Assembly: GCF_001645385.1 (NCBI RefSeq)
Contig: NZ_LVHI01000012.1
Location: 268,105 to 332,104, forward strand
DNA: 64,000 nucleotides
Reading direction: 5' to 3'
Source of the DNA: Rhodococcoides kyotonense
GTDB taxonomy: Bacteria; Actinomycetota; Actinomycetes; Mycobacteriales; Mycobacteriaceae
Below the pieces are notes generated by a model. The model was not told the origin of the DNA. It worked only from the letters and a program-made list of their open reading frames with translations, and did no database searches. Positions 34,509-43,563 of this stretch are shown piece after piece. The position numbers were made by a program, and so were the translations under genes. The stretch's first letter is position 1, and each line of letters opens with the position of its first letter.

Positions 34509-36502
34509 GACGCGTTCGGGGGTTCGTAGCCGCGACGGGACGCTCCCGGCGCGTTCTCGATCGACTCGCGCTTCGCCTTCTCGGACGAATGCAGCTGCCA
34601 CGGCACGCTGGTGACCATCACGCCCGGCTGGAACAGCAGGCGGCTCTTGAGTCGCAGCGCACTCTGGTTGTGCAGAATCTGCTCCCACCAGTGTCCGACG
34701 ACGTACTCGGGAATGAACACCGTGACGACGTCACGCGGCGAGTCACGGCGTACTCGCTTGACGTAGTCGAGCACCGGCTTCGTGATCTCGCGGTACGGCG
34801 ACTCCACGACCTTGAGCGGGACGGTGACGTCACTGTCCTCCCACTCGCGGACCAGAGTGCGCGTGTCGGCCTCGTCGACGTTGACCGTCACGGCCTCCAA
34901 CGTGTCCGGGCGGGTGGCCCGTGCATAGGCGAGTGCACGCAGCGTCGGCATGTGCAGCTTGCTCACCAGCACGATCGAGTGCGTGCGGCTCGGCAGTACG
35001 CCGTCCCACTCCTCGTTCTCCAACTCGCGGGCGACCGTGTCGTAGTGGCGACGGATCATCCGCATCAACGCGAAGATCGCGACCATCGCGACGATGGCGA
35101 TCCACGCTCCCGCGGCGAACTTGGTGATCAGCACGATCACCAGCACCGCGCCCGTCATCGCGAGACCGACACCGTTGACGATGCGGGAGCGGAACATGTG
35201 GCGTCGAACATCGGGGTCCTGCTCGGTGCGGAGCAACCGTGTCCAGTGCCGGATCATGCCGGTCTGGCTCAACGTGAACGACACGAACACGCCGACGATG
35301 TACAGCTGGATGAGCTTGGTCACCTCGGCGCCGAAGACGACGACGAAGGCTATGGCGGCACCGGACAGGAACAGGATTCCGTTGCTGAACGCGAGGCGAT
35401 CACCGCGCGTGTGCAGCTGCCGTGGAAGGTAACGGTCCTGTGCGAGGACGGATCCGAGGACCGGGAAGCCGTTGAACGCGGTGTTGGCGGCGAGCACGAG
35501 GATCAGGGCGGTGACGATGGTGATGAAGAAGAACCCGATCGGGAAGCCCTGGAAGACGGTCTCGGCGAGCTGCGCGATGAGCGTCTTCTGGTGGTAGTCC
35601 GCGGGCGCACCGATCAGCTGCTCGTGCGGGTCGAGGGCGTACTTGATGCCGATCTTCTCGGCCAGAACGATGATGCCCATCAGCAGCGTGATGCCGATGA
35701 CGCCGAGCATGAGCAACGTCGTCGCCGCGTTGCGTGATTTCGGCTTCCGGAACGCGGGAACGCCGTTGCTGATCGCCTCGACACCGGTCAGCGCCGCACA
35801 ACCCGACGAGAACGCCCGCGCGATCAGGAACGCGAACGCGATCCCGTACAGATGCGAATCCTCGGCCTTCAGCTCGAAGGACGCGGACTCGGCCTGCAGG
35901 TCCTCACCGAGAACGAACACACGGACCAGACCCCACGCCAGCATCAGGACCATGCCGATCATGAACGCGTAGGTCGGGATCGCGAACGCCGCACCCGACT
36001 CACGGATGCCGCGAAGGTTGATCGCGGTGATGAGCACGATCGCGACGACCGCGAACAGCACCTTGTGCTGCGCGACGAACGGAACGGCGGACCCGATGTT
36101 CGACGCGGCCGCCGAGATCGAGACGGCCACCGTGAGCACGTAGTCGACGAGGAGCGCGCTGCCGACGGTCAGCCCGGCGTTCGGCCCGAGGTTGGTGGTG
36201 GCCACCTCGTAATCGCCGCCACCCGACGGGTACGCGTGGACGTTCTGTCGGTAGCTCGCGACGACGACGGCCATGACGATGCAGACGGCAAGGCCGATCC
36301 ACGGGGTGAAGGCATAGGCCGAGATTCCGGCAACCGACAGCACCAGGAAGATTTCCTCGGGCGCGTACGCAACGGACGACATCGCGTCGGAGGCGAACAC
36401 GGGTAGTGCGATGCGCTTCGGAAGGAGCGTGTGACCGAGCTTGTCGCTGCGGAACGGCCTGCCGAGCACGAGCCGCTTCGCGGCGGTCGAAAGCTTGGGC
36501 AC
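34505..36502 (-). CDS. KimA-like APC-superfamily permease (likely potassium uptake)
   Basis: A 665-residue permease with about 12 membrane helices (residues about 30-480) and a cytoplasmic C-terminal domain of about 180 residues. The N-terminus (RLVLGRPFRSDKLGHTLLPKRIALPVFASDAMSSVAYAPEEI) and SYRQNVHAYPSGGGDYEVA closely resemble the KimA/YdaO potassium-proton symporters, as I recall them. It corresponds to Rv2690c, often called an amino-acid permease. It is divergent from ceoB-ceoC, cytosolic NAD-binding potassium-transport regulators, which supports a potassium role. The GTG at 36502 has TAGGCT 6 nt upstream. Confidence 0.88.
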   Translation of the reverse strand: MPKLSTAAKRLVLGRPFRSDKLGHTLLPKRIALPVFASDAMSSVAYAPEEIFLVLSVAGISAYAFTPWIGLAVCIVMAVVVASYRQNVHAYPSGGGDYEVATTNLGPNAGLTVGSALLVDYVLTVAVSISAAASNIGSAVPFVAQHKVLFAVVAIVLITAINLRGIRESGAAFAIPTYAFMIGMVLMLAWGLVRVFVLGEDLQAESASFELKAEDSHLYGIAFAFLIARAFSSGCAALTGVEAISNGVPAFRKPKSRNAATTLLMLGVIGITLLMGIIVLAEKIGIKYALDPHEQLIGAPADYHQKTLIAQLAETVFQGFPIGFFFITIVTALILVLAANTAFNGFPVLGSVLAQDRYLPRQLHTRGDRLAFSNGILFLSGAAIAFVVVFGAEVTKLIQLYIVGVFVSFTLSQTGMIRHWTRLLRTEQDPDVRRHMFRSRIVNGVGLAMTGAVLVIVLITKFAAGAWIAIVAMVAIFALMRMIRRHYDTVARELENEEWDGVLPSRTHSIVLVSKLHMPTLRALAYARATRPDTLEAVTVNVDEADTRTLVREWEDSDVTVPLKVVESPYREITKPVLDYVKRVRRDSPRDVVTVFIPEYVVGHWWEQILHNQSALRLKSRLLFQPGVMVTSVPWQLHSSEKAKRESIENAPGASRRGYEPPNAS

Positions 36503-36508
36503 GGTGAG

Positions 36509-36514
36509 AGCCTA
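36509..36514 (-). promoter_or_regulatory. Putative -10 (TAGGCT) of the KimA-like gene
   Basis: On the minus strand TAGGCT ends 6 nt before the GTG at 36502. It matches TANNNT with leaderless spacing. Confidence 0.5.
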
Positions 36515-36666
36515 GGCGCTCGTGCCGAGTAAGCGAGTACCAGGAGCATCGAAACTCGAATTCGATGCCACCTCCGCTCGATTCGCGACGCGCGGCCCGA
36601 TACGTTGGTGCAGGCCGATGCGAACGCGCATCGACGGGCAGTCGTGATCCGAGGGGAGCAGCAGCG

Positions 36667-37332
36667 GTGTACGTAGTGGTGATGGGGTGCGGCCGCGTCG
36701 GCGCATCACTGGCCGGCGCGCTCCAGCGGATCGGCCACGACGTGGCGATCATCGACCGTGACGAGAATGCGTTCCTCCGGCTCGACCCGACGTTCGACGG
36801 TGTGCGGGTCGTCGGTATGGGATTCGACCGTGATGTGCTGGTGAAAGCAGGCATCGAGAAAGCCGAAGCGTTCGCCGCCGTTTCGTCGGGCGACAACTCG
36901 AACATCATCGCGGCGCGTGTGGCGCGGGAGACGTTCGGCGTGGACAAGGTCGTCGCCCGGATCTACGACGCGAAACGCGCCGCGGTCTACGAGCGTCTCG
37001 GTATCCCGACGGTGGCCACTGTTCCGTGGGCCACGGACCGGTTCCTGCACAACTTGTTGCGTGACGACCCGACCACGAAGTGGCGTGATCCGTCCGGCAA
37101 CGTCGCGGTGGTTCTCCTCGAGATCGACGACGGTTGGGTCGGCAAGAAGCTGTCGCTGCTCGAGGAAGCGACGCGCTCACGCGTCGCGTTCATCATCCGG
37201 TTCGGGACCGGACTCCTCCCGGACCGGAAGACGATCATCCAGGCCGACGACGAGATCTACGTCGCGGCGGTGTCCGGGACGGTGGCCGAGGCCATTGCCC
37301 TGGCAAGCAACCCGCCGCCGTCGGACGACTAG
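36667..37332 (+). CDS. ceoB: TrkA-family potassium uptake regulator CeoB
   Basis: A 221-residue RCK/TrkA-type protein. An N-terminal Rossmann domain (VVVMGCGRVGASLAGAL, then VAIIDRDENAF) binds NAD(H) or ATP. SSGDNSNIIAARVARETFGVDKVVARIYD is the core strand-helix set. The C-terminal TrkA-C domain ends in IIQADDEIYVAAVSG. CeoB gates a potassium transporter from the cytoplasm. The GTG at 36667 has AGGGGAG upstream. It is followed 42 bp later by ceoC and divergent from the KimA-like permease. It corresponds to Rv2691. Confidence 0.93.
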   Translation: MYVVVMGCGRVGASLAGALQRIGHDVAIIDRDENAFLRLDPTFDGVRVVGMGFDRDVLVKAGIEKAEAFAAVSSGDNSNIIAARVARETFGVDKVVARIYDAKRAAVYERLGIPTVATVPWATDRFLHNLLRDDPTTKWRDPSGNVAVVLLEIDDGWVGKKLSLLEEATRSRVAFIIRFGTGLLPDRKTIIQADDEIYVAAVSGTVAEAIALASNPPPSDD

Positions 37333-37374
37333 TCGTACGCTGGCCACATCCGCCTCGAGAACGAACGGGAACCC

Positions 37375-38043
37375 ATGAGAGTCGCAATCGCAGGAGCCGG
37401 CGCCGTCGGCAGATCCATTGCCCGCGAGCTGATTCGCAGCGACCACACGGTCATGCTCCTCGAGCGCAAGCTCGACCACCTCGACCCCGACGCCATCCCC
37501 GAGGCCGAGTGGGTGCTCGCCGACGCGTGCGAGCTGAGACTGCTCGAGGCGTCGGCGCTCGAGACCTACGACGTCGTGATCGCCGCTACCGGTGACGACA
37601 AGGCGAACCTCGTCCTGAGCCTGTTGGCGAAGACCGAATTCGGGGTCAACCGCGTCGTCGCACGCGTGAACGATCCGCGCAACGAATGGCTGTTCGACTC
37701 GTCGTGGGGCGTCGACGTCGCGGTGTCCACCCCGCGAATGCTCGCCTCCCTCGTCGAGGAAGCGGTGTCGGTCGGAGATCTGGTGCACCTCATGACGTTC
37801 CGCAAGGGTCAGGCGAACCTCGTCGAGGTCACGCTTCCCGAGAACACACCCCTCGCGGGCAAGCCCGTCAAGAAGCTGTCGTTGCCGAGAGACGCTGCGC
37901 TGGTGACGATTCTGCGCGGAGGGCGGGTGATCGTCCCCCAGCAGGACGACCCGCTCGAAGGCGGCGACGAACTGCTGTTCGTCGCGTCCGTCGAGGTCGA
38001 GGCCGAGCTGCGTGCAGCGGTCGGACTGGTCCAGACGACCTGA
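37375..38043 (+). CDS. ceoC: TrkA-family potassium uptake regulator CeoC
   Basis: A 222-residue second RCK/TrkA protein. RVAIAGAGAVGRSIARELI forms the nucleotide-binding loop. AATGDDKANLVLSLLAKTEFGVNRVVARVNDPRNEWLFD and FRKGQANLVEVTLPENTPLAGK follow, with a C-terminal TrkA-C domain (VIVPQQDDPLEGGDELLFVA). With CeoB it would form the cytoplasmic gating ring of a potassium transporter. No TrkH/TrkG channel gene is present in the window. The ATG at 37375 is clear. Its stop is one base from the convergent DUF3159 stop. It corresponds to Rv2692. Confidence 0.93.
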   Translation: MRVAIAGAGAVGRSIARELIRSDHTVMLLERKLDHLDPDAIPEAEWVLADACELRLLEASALETYDVVIAATGDDKANLVLSLLAKTEFGVNRVVARVNDPRNEWLFDSSWGVDVAVSTPRMLASLVEEAVSVGDLVHLMTFRKGQANLVEVTLPENTPLAGKPVKKLSLPRDAALVTILRGGRVIVPQQDDPLEGGDELLFVASVEVEAELRAAVGLVQTT

Positions 38044-38044
38044 A

Positions 38045-38731
38045 TCACGCAGCCGACGTACGATCCGCGCGTCGCACAGCCCAGAACGTGACGAGCAGCG
38101 CGACGCCGGTGAGCGGCCATCCCATTCCGATACGGGCGACCGCGAGCCAGCCGGTCTGATCCGAATCGTAGAGCTGCGACTGCACGAGGTACCGCGCGCC
38201 GAAGACGACCGCCCAGGCGAGCGTCGCGATGTCGTACGCGTACACCGACCGTCGGTTCGATCGCCAGGACGTGCCCCCACCGTTGAGGTATCCCCACACG
38301 ACTCCGACGAGCGGCCACCGAGCGACGATCGACAGCACGAACACCGCGCCGTAGACGAGGCTGGTGTAGATCCCGAACAGGAAGTAGCCCTTGGCGTCTC
38401 CGGTTCGATACGCGATGAAGGCGCAGATACCGACGCCGAAGAAACCGGAGATGGCCGGCTGGATCGGGGTGCGCTTGGCGAGGCGCCAGATCGTGACGCC
38501 GAGAGCGACGGCGAGAGCGGCCCAGATCGCCACCGTCAGGTCGAACAGGCTGTTCGCCGGGACGAACACGATGACCGGCAGAGTCGACGACACCAGCCCG
38601 GACAGTCCGCCCATCTGCTCGAGGACGGTCTCCTTCTTCGCAGCCGCGTTCGTCGGCACGGGCGGCGCATCGACCTCCGGTGTCTGCTGTACTTCCGGGG
38701 CGTCGGGTGCTTTACCGTCTCTGTCGGTCAC
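38045..38731 (-). CDS. DUF3159 membrane protein
   Basis: A 228-residue integral membrane protein of the DUF3159 family. A cytosolic acidic/Pro-rich tail of about 45 residues is followed by five or six helices (about 52-72, 75-95, 110-130, 132-155, 170-190, 205-225). Family blocks are [37 protein letters not shown] and RYLVQSQLYD. Function is unknown. It sits 27 nt behind an OB-fold protein gene on the same strand, a pairing kept in mycobacteria (Rv2693c-Rv2694c). The GTG at 38731 begins the conserved region. Confidence 0.87.
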   Translation of the reverse strand: MTDRDGKAPDAPEVQQTPEVDAPPVPTNAAAKKETVLEQMGGLSGLVSSTLPVIVFVPANSLFDLTVAIWAALAVALGVTIWRLAKRTPIQPAISGFFGVGICAFIAYRTGDAKGYFLFGIYTSLVYGAVFVLSIVARWPLVGVVWGYLNGGGTSWRSNRRSVYAYDIATLAWAVVFGARYLVQSQLYDSDQTGWLAVARIGMGWPLTGVALLVTFWAVRRADRTSAA

Positions 38732-38758
38732 GACGTCGAGAGTGCCATACGCGGCGAA

Positions 38759-39136
38759 TCAGGATTCGTCGCGGAGTTCGTAATAGGGGTTGTAGACGAT
38801 CTTGCGGCCGTCGCGCTCTCCGACGCGGCCCTTGATCATCACCGTCTTGCCGGGCTCGATGCCTGCGATCTTGCGGCGGCCGATCCACACCAGCGTGACG
38901 GGGGCGGTGCCGTCGAAGAATTCGGCTTCGACGTTGGCGTTCGCAGCCTTGGAGCACGTCTCGACGCTGCGAAGACGACCCAGCATCGTGACTTCTTCGC
39001 CGCGCGAGCAATCACATGCCCGGCGTGCTCCCGACGCTTCCGACGTCTCAGCCATCTCTTCGGCGTCGAGCTGGTCGACGTCCTCGGTCAGCTTCCGCGT
39101 GAGTCGGCGGAAATATCCTGCGGCAGCGGGTGCCAT
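38759..39136 (-). CDS. OB-fold nucleic-acid-binding domain protein
   Basis: A 125-residue small protein. An N-terminal helical part (residues 1-40, acidic) is followed by an OB-fold domain (about 50-120; EVTMLGRLRSVETCSKAANANVEAEFFDGTAPVTLVWIGRRKI, then VMIKGRVGERDGRKIVYNPYYE). OB folds of this size bind single-stranded nucleic acid. Two Cys residues in ACDCSRG are of unknown role. The ATG at 39136 has an AGGAG site seven bases upstream. It corresponds to Rv2694c. It is likely co-transcribed with DUF3159. Confidence 0.85.
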   Translation of the reverse strand: MAPAAAGYFRRLTRKLTEDVDQLDAEEMAETSEASGARRACDCSRGEEVTMLGRLRSVETCSKAANANVEAEFFDGTAPVTLVWIGRRKIAGIEPGKTVMIKGRVGERDGRKIVYNPYYELRDES

Positions 39137-39286
39137 GGTGAGCTCCTGGAGCATTCTGCGACCGGGTCGGTCGCGTAAAGGCCTGTACATCGGCCACTGT
39201 AGACCCGCGAACCTGCTGTGGCCAACCGGCCTCGCCCTGCATGTGACGACTCACGGTCCCGGTGTCCGGGGTGCCGGCCCTACCGG

Positions 39287-39292
39287 CACAAT
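39287..39292 (+). promoter_or_regulatory. Putative -10 (CACAAT) of the alpha/beta hydrolase gene
   Basis: CACAAT ends 7 nt before the ATG at 39300. There is no Shine-Dalgarno, so a leaderless mRNA is likely. Confidence 0.45.
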
Positions 39293-39299
39293 CGACGGA

Positions 39300-39998
39300 A
39301 TGACATGGGCCACACACGCCGTCGTTCTTCCCGGAACGGGATCGGACGCCGTCTTCGCGCGCGACGCCTTCTCCCCTGCCCTCGAGACGATGGGCACTGT
39401 GACGTCGGCGATCGATCCCGACCCTCGACGCGTCGTCGCGGGATACGAGGACGCACTCGACGACGCAGCTCGACGCCACGGCCGAATCATCGTGGGCGGC
39501 ATCTCGATAGGTGCCGCTGTCGCACTGTCCTGGGCTCGCCGTCACCCGGAATCGATCGTCGGCGTGCTCGCCGCGTTGCCGCCGTGGCTCGGCGAACCCG
39601 GCGATGCGCCTGCAGCGCTGAGCGCCCGCTTCACGTCGGCTCGCCTGGGCGAATCGGGCCTCGACGACGTGACCGCGGCGATGGTCGCGTCGACACCCGG
39701 GTGGCTCTCCGCCACGCTCACCCGTTCGTGGGCGTCGCAGTGGCCGGATCTGCCACTTGCACTGAACGAGGCCGCGAGCTACGCCGCTCCCACGATCGAC
39801 GACCTGCGTCGTACGTTCGTTCCGACGGCCATCGTCGCGGCCGTCGACGACCCGGTCCACCCGCGTGCCGTCGCCGACACGTGGCACACCGCGCTCCCGA
39901 CGTCGTCGCTCGCCACCATCACGCTCGACGACATCGGTCGCGACGCAGGCATTCTCGGGATCAGGACCGTGTCGGCGCTCTCATCGCTCCTGACGTGA
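39300..39998 (+). CDS. Alpha/beta hydrolase (Rv2695-like)
   Basis: A 232-residue small alpha/beta hydrolase. The N-terminal strand is HAVVLPGTGSDAVFARD, the nucleophile elbow IIVGGISIGAAVALSWARRHP, then PTAIVAAVDDPVHPRA (acidic residue). The family His near the C-terminus is not obvious, since LDDIGRDAGIL lies where it would be expected, so catalysis is uncertain. It lies between OB-fold/DUF3159 and DUF3710/dut, in the order of Rv2695. The ATG at 39300 follows CACAAT. Substrate unknown. Confidence 0.8.
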   Translation: MTWATHAVVLPGTGSDAVFARDAFSPALETMGTVTSAIDPDPRRVVAGYEDALDDAARRHGRIIVGGISIGAAVALSWARRHPESIVGVLAALPPWLGEPGDAPAALSARFTSARLGESGLDDVTAAMVASTPGWLSATLTRSWASQWPDLPLALNEAASYAAPTIDDLRRTFVPTAIVAAVDDPVHPRAVADTWHTALPTSSLATITLDDIGRDAGILGIRTVSALSSLLT

Positions 39999-40012
39999 GC
40001 CGAAAGCCGAGT

Positions 40013-40825
40013 TCAGCCGAGCTGTTGCATGGCCGATCCGGACGTGCCGCGGCGCGGACCCTCGGTCGGCGCAGTGGGTGCAGCCGGCTGAGGGGCCGCC
40101 TGTCCCGCCGCCTGACCCGTCGGTTGGCCGGGCGCTTGCCGATCCACGGCCTGCTGGGCCTGTTGCTGCTGAGCCGCCGCGAGTTGAGCCGTCAGAGCCG
40201 CGGGCAGAACCACCGGAAGTGGGGTGCGCACCGGATGCGGATCGCTGCCACGATCGACGATCGTCTGCGACAACACGTTCCGGGCGATCGCGACGAGCGG
40301 GGCGTCGCCGCCGACCGCACCGGCGGGCCCGGCGAGCACACAGCGCACCATCCAGCGGTAGCCGTCGACGCCGATGAAACGGAGGTCGGCGTTCGTCGTG
40401 ACGGCGTGCAGCTCACGCCCCCACGGGCCGGTCTCGATGCTGACGTCTGCTTTGTCCGCTCGTAGCGACGTCGCGAGGTCGCCTGTCACCTCGCGCCACT
40501 GTCCCGGCGATTTCGGAGCGGCGTAGGCGGCGATGGTGATGCGGCCGTGCTGCGTGACGACGTGTACGGCCTGCGGCGCGCCGGACCGGTTCATCTCGAC
40601 CTGCAGCTGACCACCCTCGGGCAGAGGAATCAGCACCGAGCCGAGGTCGAGACGGGTCTCGACGAGTGCGTCACGGCTGTCGTCGACCTCGGTCAGGTCG
40701 AACGGTCCGACCGTGGGGTCGACGTTCGCGCGCTCGGTGTCGTCGGCGTCGGGCGCCGTGTCGTCTGCGACGCCGCTCACACGCGAGTCGTCGGTGGCTG
40801 CGTTCTTCTTACGCCGTCCGAACAT
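40013..40825 (-). CDS. DUF3710 family protein
   Basis: A 270-residue cytosolic protein of the DUF3710 family. It begins with a basic FGRRKKN segment and an acidic linker. The conserved core (residues about 40-205) contains GPFDLTEVDDSRD, RLDLGSVLIPLPEGGQLQVE, WREVTGDLATSLRADKADVSIE and FIGVDGYRWMVRCVLAG. A C-terminal tail of about 60 residues is rich in Gln, Ala and Pro. Function unknown. It starts two bases after the dut stop, so the two are in one operon, as in Rv2696c-Rv2697c. Confidence 0.88.
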   Translation of the reverse strand: MFGRRKKNAATDDSRVSGVADDTAPDADDTERANVDPTVGPFDLTEVDDSRDALVETRLDLGSVLIPLPEGGQLQVEMNRSGAPQAVHVVTQHGRITIAAYAAPKSPGQWREVTGDLATSLRADKADVSIETGPWGRELHAVTTNADLRFIGVDGYRWMVRCVLAGPAGAVGGDAPLVAIARNVLSQTIVDRGSDPHPVRTPLPVVLPAALTAQLAAAQQQQAQQAVDRQAPGQPTGQAAGQAAPQPAAPTAPTEGPRRGTSGSAMQQLG

Positions 40826-40827
40826 GA

Positions 40828-41376
40828 TCAGTCCTCTTCTTGCTTCGTCATGGTGCTCGTCGCTCCGGCAACCGCCGAGTCGACCAGACTGGCGTGGCCT
40901 CCGCTCGAACCGTATCCGCCGCTCCCGCGCGTCGTGTCGTCGAGCGAATCGACCTCTTCGAACGTGCAGAGTTCGACGCGCTGCACCAGTAGCTGCGCGA
41001 TGCGGTCACCGCGGACCAGGTGAATGGTCTCACGCGGATCGAGGTTGATCAGGCAGACCTTGATCTCACCGCGATAGCCGGCGTCGATGGTGCCGGGCGC
41101 GTTCACGATGGACAGACCCGAACGTGCGGCGAGCCCCGAACGGGGATGAACAAGTCCGACGGTACCCAGCGGAAGCGCCACGGCGATGCCGGTTCCGACG
41201 ACACGACGCTCGCCCGGCGCGATGCTCGCGTCGGCGGTGATGTGCAGGTCCACTCCCGCGTCGCCCTCGTGGGCTCGCGTCGGCAACGGCAGTCCGTCGT
41301 CGAGTCGTTTCAGCGCAATCACCGGCGGGTTCGGCGAATTCGCCTGATGGTCGTCACGTCGTGCATCGTCGCTCAC
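40828..41376 (-). CDS. dut: dUTP diphosphatase Dut
   Basis: A 182-residue trimeric dUTPase that hydrolyses dUTP to dUMP and pyrophosphate, keeping uracil out of DNA and supplying dTMP synthesis. All five motifs are present: [43 protein letters not shown] and [10 protein letters not shown]. Motif 5 has Tyr where Phe is common. An N-terminal extension of about 20 residues is mildly variable. The GTG at 41376 has TAGTCT 8 nt upstream. It is co-transcribed with DUF3710 and divergent from DUF3093. It corresponds to Rv2697c. Confidence 0.96.
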   Translation of the reverse strand: MSDDARRDDHQANSPNPPVIALKRLDDGLPLPTRAHEGDAGVDLHITADASIAPGERRVVGTGIAVALPLGTVGLVHPRSGLAARSGLSIVNAPGTIDAGYRGEIKVCLINLDPRETIHLVRGDRIAQLLVQRVELCTFEEVDSLDDTTRGSGGYGSSGGHASLVDSAVAGATSTMTKQEED

Positions 41377-41384
41377 GTGGTCCG

Positions 41385-41390
41385 AGACTA
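41385..41390 (-). promoter_or_regulatory. Putative -10 (TAGTCT) of dut
   Basis: On the minus strand TAGTCT is followed by 8 nt and the GTG at 41376. The same hexamer serves the divergent DUF3093 gene. Confidence 0.5.
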
Positions 41391-41445
41391 CGCCGTACGG
41401 CCCGTGACGCGCTGCACGGCATGCGGCACCTTTCCCTTGGCCACG

Positions 41446-41451
41446 TAGTCT
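41446..41451 (+). promoter_or_regulatory. Putative -10 (TAGTCT) of the DUF3093 gene
   Basis: TAGTCT ends 7 nt before the GTG at 41459. It matches TANNNT with leaderless spacing. Confidence 0.5.
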
Positions 41452-41458
41452 GGAGGGC

Positions 41459-41995
41459 GTGCCTCACGATCGCCAGCCCGACCTCGAACCGACCGCGGAC
41501 TCTTCTCACGCCGACACACGCACCGTCGTGTATTCGGAGAAACTGTGGGTCCCGCTGTGGTGGTGGCCCGTCGGTCTGGCCGTCGCAGCGCTGCTGGCCG
41601 CCGAGGTGCACATGGGTGCCCCGGGGCTGCGCGCGTGGCTCCCCTACGTTCTGTTGCTGCCGTTCCCGCTGTGGGCCCTCTACTGGCTCAGCCGGATGAA
41701 GATCGAGGTCGTCGTCGACGCGGACGGCACTCGGGAGCTGCACGCCGGGCGTGCTCACTTACCGCTCGACGTCGTCGACCGGGTCGCCGTGGTGCCTGGA
41801 ACGGCAAAAAGTGCGGCACTGGGAAGGCAACTGGATCCACTTGCCTTCGTTCAGCACCGCACTTGGGTCAAACCGATGGTCCTGGTAGTTCTCGATGATC
41901 CCGACGACCCCACCCCCTACTGGTTGGTCAGTTCGAAACGACCTGACGATCTGGTAGCTGCACTGGCCGCGCCCACCCCCGGAGATCGCCACTAG
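41459..41995 (+). CDS. DUF3093 membrane protein
   Basis: A 178-residue membrane protein of the DUF3093 family. A cytosolic N-terminus is followed by two helices (about 32-52 and 57-78: [37 protein letters not shown]). A small C-terminal beta-rich domain contains [19 protein letters not shown] and [29 protein letters not shown]. Function unknown. It corresponds to Rv2698. It is divergent from dut; both show the same TAGTCT -10. The GTG start is chosen on that basis. Confidence 0.88.
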   Translation: MPHDRQPDLEPTADSSHADTRTVVYSEKLWVPLWWWPVGLAVAALLAAEVHMGAPGLRAWLPYVLLLPFPLWALYWLSRMKIEVVVDADGTRELHAGRAHLPLDVVDRVAVVPGTAKSAALGRQLDPLAFVQHRTWVKPMVLVVLDDPDDPTPYWLVSSKRPDDLVAALAAPTPGDRH

Positions 41996-42043
41996 GCGAT
42001 CTCGGCGTCGATTCCAGTACGTGCTACGCCTGCTGCTCAGCGA

Positions 42044-42346
42044 TCAAGCAGCGCAGTCTCGGCACACGAGCACGCCGTTCGCGTCGCTTGCCAGCCTGCT
42101 CCGGTGATGGACCAGGAAGCAGCTCGAGCACGTGAACTCGTCGGCCTGCTTCGGGACGACTCGCACGGACAGTTCTTCTCCGGACAGGTCTGCACCTGGG
42201 AGTTCGAACGATTCCGCCGTGTCGGACTCGTCCACGTCGACGACCGCGGACTGCGCCTCGTTGCGACGTGCCTTCAGTTCTTCGAGAGAGTCCTCGGAGA
42301 CGTCGTCGGATTCTGTTCTTCTCGGTGCGTCGTAGTCGGTTGCCAT
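42044..42346 (-). CDS. DUF4193 zinc-ribbon-like protein
   Basis: A 100-residue acidic protein of the DUF4193 family. The first 60 residues are Asp/Glu-rich (ESDDVSEDSLEELKARRNE). The C-terminal part has two Cys pairs, TCSSCFLVHHRSRLA and LVCRDCAA, forming a probable zinc ribbon. Related small proteins bind RNA polymerase or ribosome-linked factors, but no function is assigned here. The ATG at 42346 has AGAGGA upstream. It corresponds to Rv2699c and is divergent from cei. Confidence 0.9.
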   Translation of the reverse strand: MATDYDAPRRTESDDVSEDSLEELKARRNEAQSAVVDVDESDTAESFELPGADLSGEELSVRVVPKQADEFTCSSCFLVHHRSRLASDANGVLVCRDCAA

Positions 42347-42852
42347 TGTTCCTCTAACCCCTCGTCTTCTTGCTTGATTTCCGGTGGTTGCTGCTGACGA
42401 CGTCCTAGCTCGGTCGCCGGCTGTGAGGAGGCGTTTGCGTTGCTCCCACCGTCCTTGTTCGTGTTGAACGCACGAGAACCTCGTAAGGTGCCCGAAAACA
42501 CCGGGTAATGCCCGATCGATCTCGGCTCGAAACCCTCTTCGACACCTACGCGACGATCCCGATTCGCACCGATGCGTCTCTGGTCTGAAACCACCGGGGC
42601 CGCCAGACAATAGCCGAAGCTTTGCCGTTTGACGAAACCGAACCGCCGAAAGCGCCGAAATCGGTCGTGCACCGGGCATGAACAACACGAGCCACCGACT
42701 CATTCCCACCCCGGCCCGAGTGAATTTCGCCGACGACTTGCCGACAGACGCAGCCGTCCGTTCGGGAGGCAACTACAGTGAGCGAGCGCGCTGGGACCGG
42801 TCGCCGGTAGCGCCGCATTTCGAACCGGACGACGGAAAGGCGTATCCACACC
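42347..42852. other. 506-bp intergenic region between DUF4193 and cei
   Basis: No convincing gene is present. A 66-codon frame (42678-42878) lacks any family signal and overlaps cei. TACAGT at about 42775-42780 could be the cei -10, leaving a leader of about 70 nt. The minus-strand side must hold the DUF4193 promoter. Otherwise I see no repeats or RNA gene. Confidence 0.5.
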
Positions 42853-43533
42853 GTGGTTTCTCTGATCACCGAGGGTAGTTCGGTCGACGATCGCGGACGG
42901 CCGTTCCGCCGTAGGCGCGCAATGCCCATCCTCGTCGTGCTGCTCGCTCTCGCCCTGCTGGGCGTGTTCACCTGGATACGCGTCTTCACCGCGGGCGAGG
43001 CGGTCACCGCGACGGTGGAATGCAACCCGCCGTCGACGACGCCGGCTGCAGATGGAACCGTGCCCGCCGAACTCGGTGAGCGCGTGGACCGCTCGACTCT
43101 CGAGGACACCGAACCTGCGGCGCTGTCGGCCACGCGCGTCAGAGTCTTCAACGCGAACGGCGAATCCGGCCAGGCGGCAACCGTCGCGGCAGAACTGAGC
43201 GACTACGGGTTCGCGAGCGCGCCCGACGTCCAGGTCGGCAACGATCCGGTGTACACGGACCAGAACATGCAGTGCCAGGGCCAAATTAGGTTCGGCCAGA
43301 ACGGAATTGCCGCTGCGAGCGCCGTCTCGCTCGTCGCACCGTGCGCCGAGTTGATCGAAGACGGACGCGGCGACGACACCGTCGACCTCGCCCTCGGAAC
43401 GTATTTCAAGGATTTGCAGCCGAATTCGGACGCGGAGTCGGTTCTGCAGTCGCTGGCCGGAGTCACTCCAGGTACACCCGCCGCCCCCCTCGACATCGAC
43501 CTTCTGGACGCAGCTCGACAAGCGACCTGCTGA
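42853..43533 (+). CDS. cei: Envelope integrity protein Cei
   Basis: A 226-residue single-pass membrane protein. A basic N-terminus (RPFRRRRAM) precedes one helix (about 24-42, ILVVLLALALLGVFTWI). The extracytoplasmic part contains a LytR C-terminal-like domain (about 90-150; ATRVRVFNANGESGQAATVAAELSDYGFA) with paired Cys residues nearby. Mycobacterial Cei (Rv2700) is needed for cell-envelope integrity and virulence. The GTG at 42853 starts the conserved region. It stands between DUF4193 and suhB, the order kept in mycobacteria. Confidence 0.9.
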   Translation: MVSLITEGSSVDDRGRPFRRRRAMPILVVLLALALLGVFTWIRVFTAGEAVTATVECNPPSTTPAADGTVPAELGERVDRSTLEDTEPAALSATRVRVFNANGESGQAATVAAELSDYGFASAPDVQVGNDPVYTDQNMQCQGQIRFGQNGIAAASAVSLVAPCAELIEDGRGDDTVDLALGTYFKDLQPNSDAESVLQSLAGVTPGTPAAPLDIDLLDAARQATC

Positions 43534-43563
43534 CCGACACCACGTCCGGCGGTCCGGCTCGGG

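Noticed and set aside
42678..42878. 66-codon frame between DUF4193 and cei
   Set aside because: No family signal or ribosome site, and it runs into the start of cei.
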